A stretch of DNA of 14,130 nt from Bacteroidaceae bacterium (lineage in GTDB: Bacteria > Bacteroidota > Bacteroidia > Bacteroidales > Barnesiellaceae_A): positions 1-14,130 of the forward strand of contig JAFZDG010000009.1 in assembly GCA_017561285.1 (NCBI GenBank), given 5' to 3'. The notes beneath the pieces are model-generated. The model was given only the letters and a program-made list of their open reading frames with translations. It searched no databases and was not told the DNA's origin. A program made the position numbers and the translations under genes. Shown piece by piece: positions 13,230-14,130 of this stretch (position 1 is the stretch's first letter; each line of letters begins with the position of its first letter).

Positions 13230-14130
13230 TTATTTAACAAACTTACTTGTACCGGCCAATGTATTTACGATATAAATACCGCCTTTGAGGTTCTCAATCG
13301 ATATTACTGTGCTATTTTCACGACCTACAGCCGATGCAACCAACTTACCATTTGCATCAAACACTCGTACTATCTCGTCGGCTTGTGTACCACTTACGAT
13401 AAGATTGCCACCATCTACGCGAGCTGCAAATATTGTCTCACCCAAGGCATTGATAGCAACCTCACCACTCTTGTTGTTTGCCCAGAGGATGAAATATGCA
13501 CCAAGACCTTTCTTTGTGTTATCGAGTTGGTCTACGGGATACCAATTGCCATCGGCAGTCACTGCCGAATTGTAAGGTACTGCGTGAGGTTTCACATAAA
13601 GTGTTGAGACACCTGTAGCGTGCTTAACAACATTGGTTGCAAAATATGAGCGACCGATATTAGGATCGTATGCAGTAACTACCATATCCTCAGAGAATTC
13701 AAATGCGATATAGAATGTACCCTCTACGGCTATAGGATCGCCATAAACGTCAACGAAGTTGATAGAACGACCTTCACCTGCACCCGAACCGATACCCGAG
13801 TTACCAAATATCTCTTTCAAAGTAGATGTAATACGAGCAAATACTTTGTTCTCATCGAGTTTACCATCGGTTTCGCCATAGAATACAACCTCAAAGGGGA
13901 ACTCGCTGTCATAGCCCGATGTGAAAGGAGTATTTTTATAGTGAGCCATCCAAGTGCTGAGAGATGAAATATTCAATTTAGTACCCTCAGGCAACTCAAA
14001 GCGCTCGGCAAACTTGCGGTAATAACGGTTATAACCGGTTACAAAGTCATAGTCGTACTCCTCATTACCGTTAGCAGCAAATGAAGGTATAGAGCCACGC
14101 TCCAACAAACCATCTTGGATGGGATTCCAA
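13230..14130 (-). CDS. Secreted protein with T9SS sorting tail, C-terminal part (runs off the right edge)
   Basis: 299 codons are visible; the frame stays open to the right edge (WNPIQDG at the boundary), so the TTG at 14108 is not a true start. The final 60 or so residues (GGNLIVSGTQADEIVRVFD, then LKGGIYIVNTLAG and SKFVK) are a T9SS type A sorting domain, so the protein should cross the outer membrane by that system. The preceding region is hydrophilic with beta-rich stretches such as EGTFYIAFEFSEDMVVTAYD and GNWYPVDQ, and ERFELPEGTKLNISSLSTWM earlier. I do not recognise a catalytic motif in the visible part. An adhesin-like or beta-sandwich accessory domain would fit, but the missing N-terminus decides what it does. 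A terminator follows. Confidence 0.85.
   Translation of the reverse strand, partial: WNPIQDGLLERGSIPSFAANGNEEYDYDFVTGYNRYYRKFAERFELPEGTKLNISSLSTWMAHYKNTPFTSGYDSEFPFEVVFYGETDGKLDENKVFARITSTLKEIFGNSGIGSGAGEGRSINFVDVYGDPIAVEGTFYIAFEFSEDMVVTAYDPNIGRSYFATNVVKHATGVSTLYVKPHAVPYNSAVTADGNWYPVDQLDNTKKGLGAYFILWANNKSGEVAINALGETIFAARVDGGNLIVSGTQADEIVRVFDANGKLVASAVGRENSTVISIENLKGGIYIVNTLAGTSKFVK

Noticed and set aside
1..14130. tRNA or rRNA genes, CRISPR arrays, transposases or integrases
   Set aside because: I looked for cloverleaf ends, regularly spaced repeats and recombinase motifs on both strands by eye and saw none; a tRNAscan or CRISPR search was not possible here.

Overview
The window looks like a chromosomal segment of an anaerobic Bacteroidales bacterium (phylum Bacteroidota). 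Four signs point there: the order rpmB-rpmG-DUF4295-ftsY, repeated Bacteroidota-type promoters (TTTG, 19-21 bases, TAnnTTTG), a menaquinone operon of Bacteroidota type, and two secreted proteins ending in type IX secretion (T9SS) sorting tails. I cannot name a family or genus.

Left part (1-1188, minus strand): the start of ftsY, then a terminator and, upstream of it, the ribosomal cluster rpmB (L28), rpmG (L33) and a 50-residue DUF4295 protein, driven by a near-consensus promoter at 1157-1188. Next, 1472-4039 on the plus strand encodes an 855-residue protein that I place, from remembered motifs, in a Bacteroidales prophage virion-protein family. No other phage gene lies beside it. It converges on menB-menC-menE (6946-4065), a compact operon for three consecutive menaquinone steps: OSB synthase, OSB-CoA ligase and DHNA-CoA synthase. 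menF and menD are not in the window.

Middle part (7036-8230): a decayed, mosaic patch. Pieces of what looks like one plus-strand membrane metallopeptidase-like gene (7070-7480 and 8061-8225, perhaps also 7891-7962) are separated by a segment carrying an unrecognised minus-strand gene of about 116 codons. That segment also has a good plus-strand promoter leading straight to an intrinsic terminator, which makes a small-RNA candidate of about 73 nt. This is the most unexplained stretch of the window.

Right part: ilvA (threonine deaminase with a C-terminal ACT domain) with its own promoter and terminator; a convergent uracil-DNA-glycosylase-superfamily gene; and two minus-strand genes for secreted proteins. 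The first is an M6-type metalloprotease with Fn3 domains and a T9SS tail. The second is a partial protein of unknown function with a T9SS tail that runs off the right edge. No tRNA, rRNA, CRISPR array or recognisable transposase was seen.
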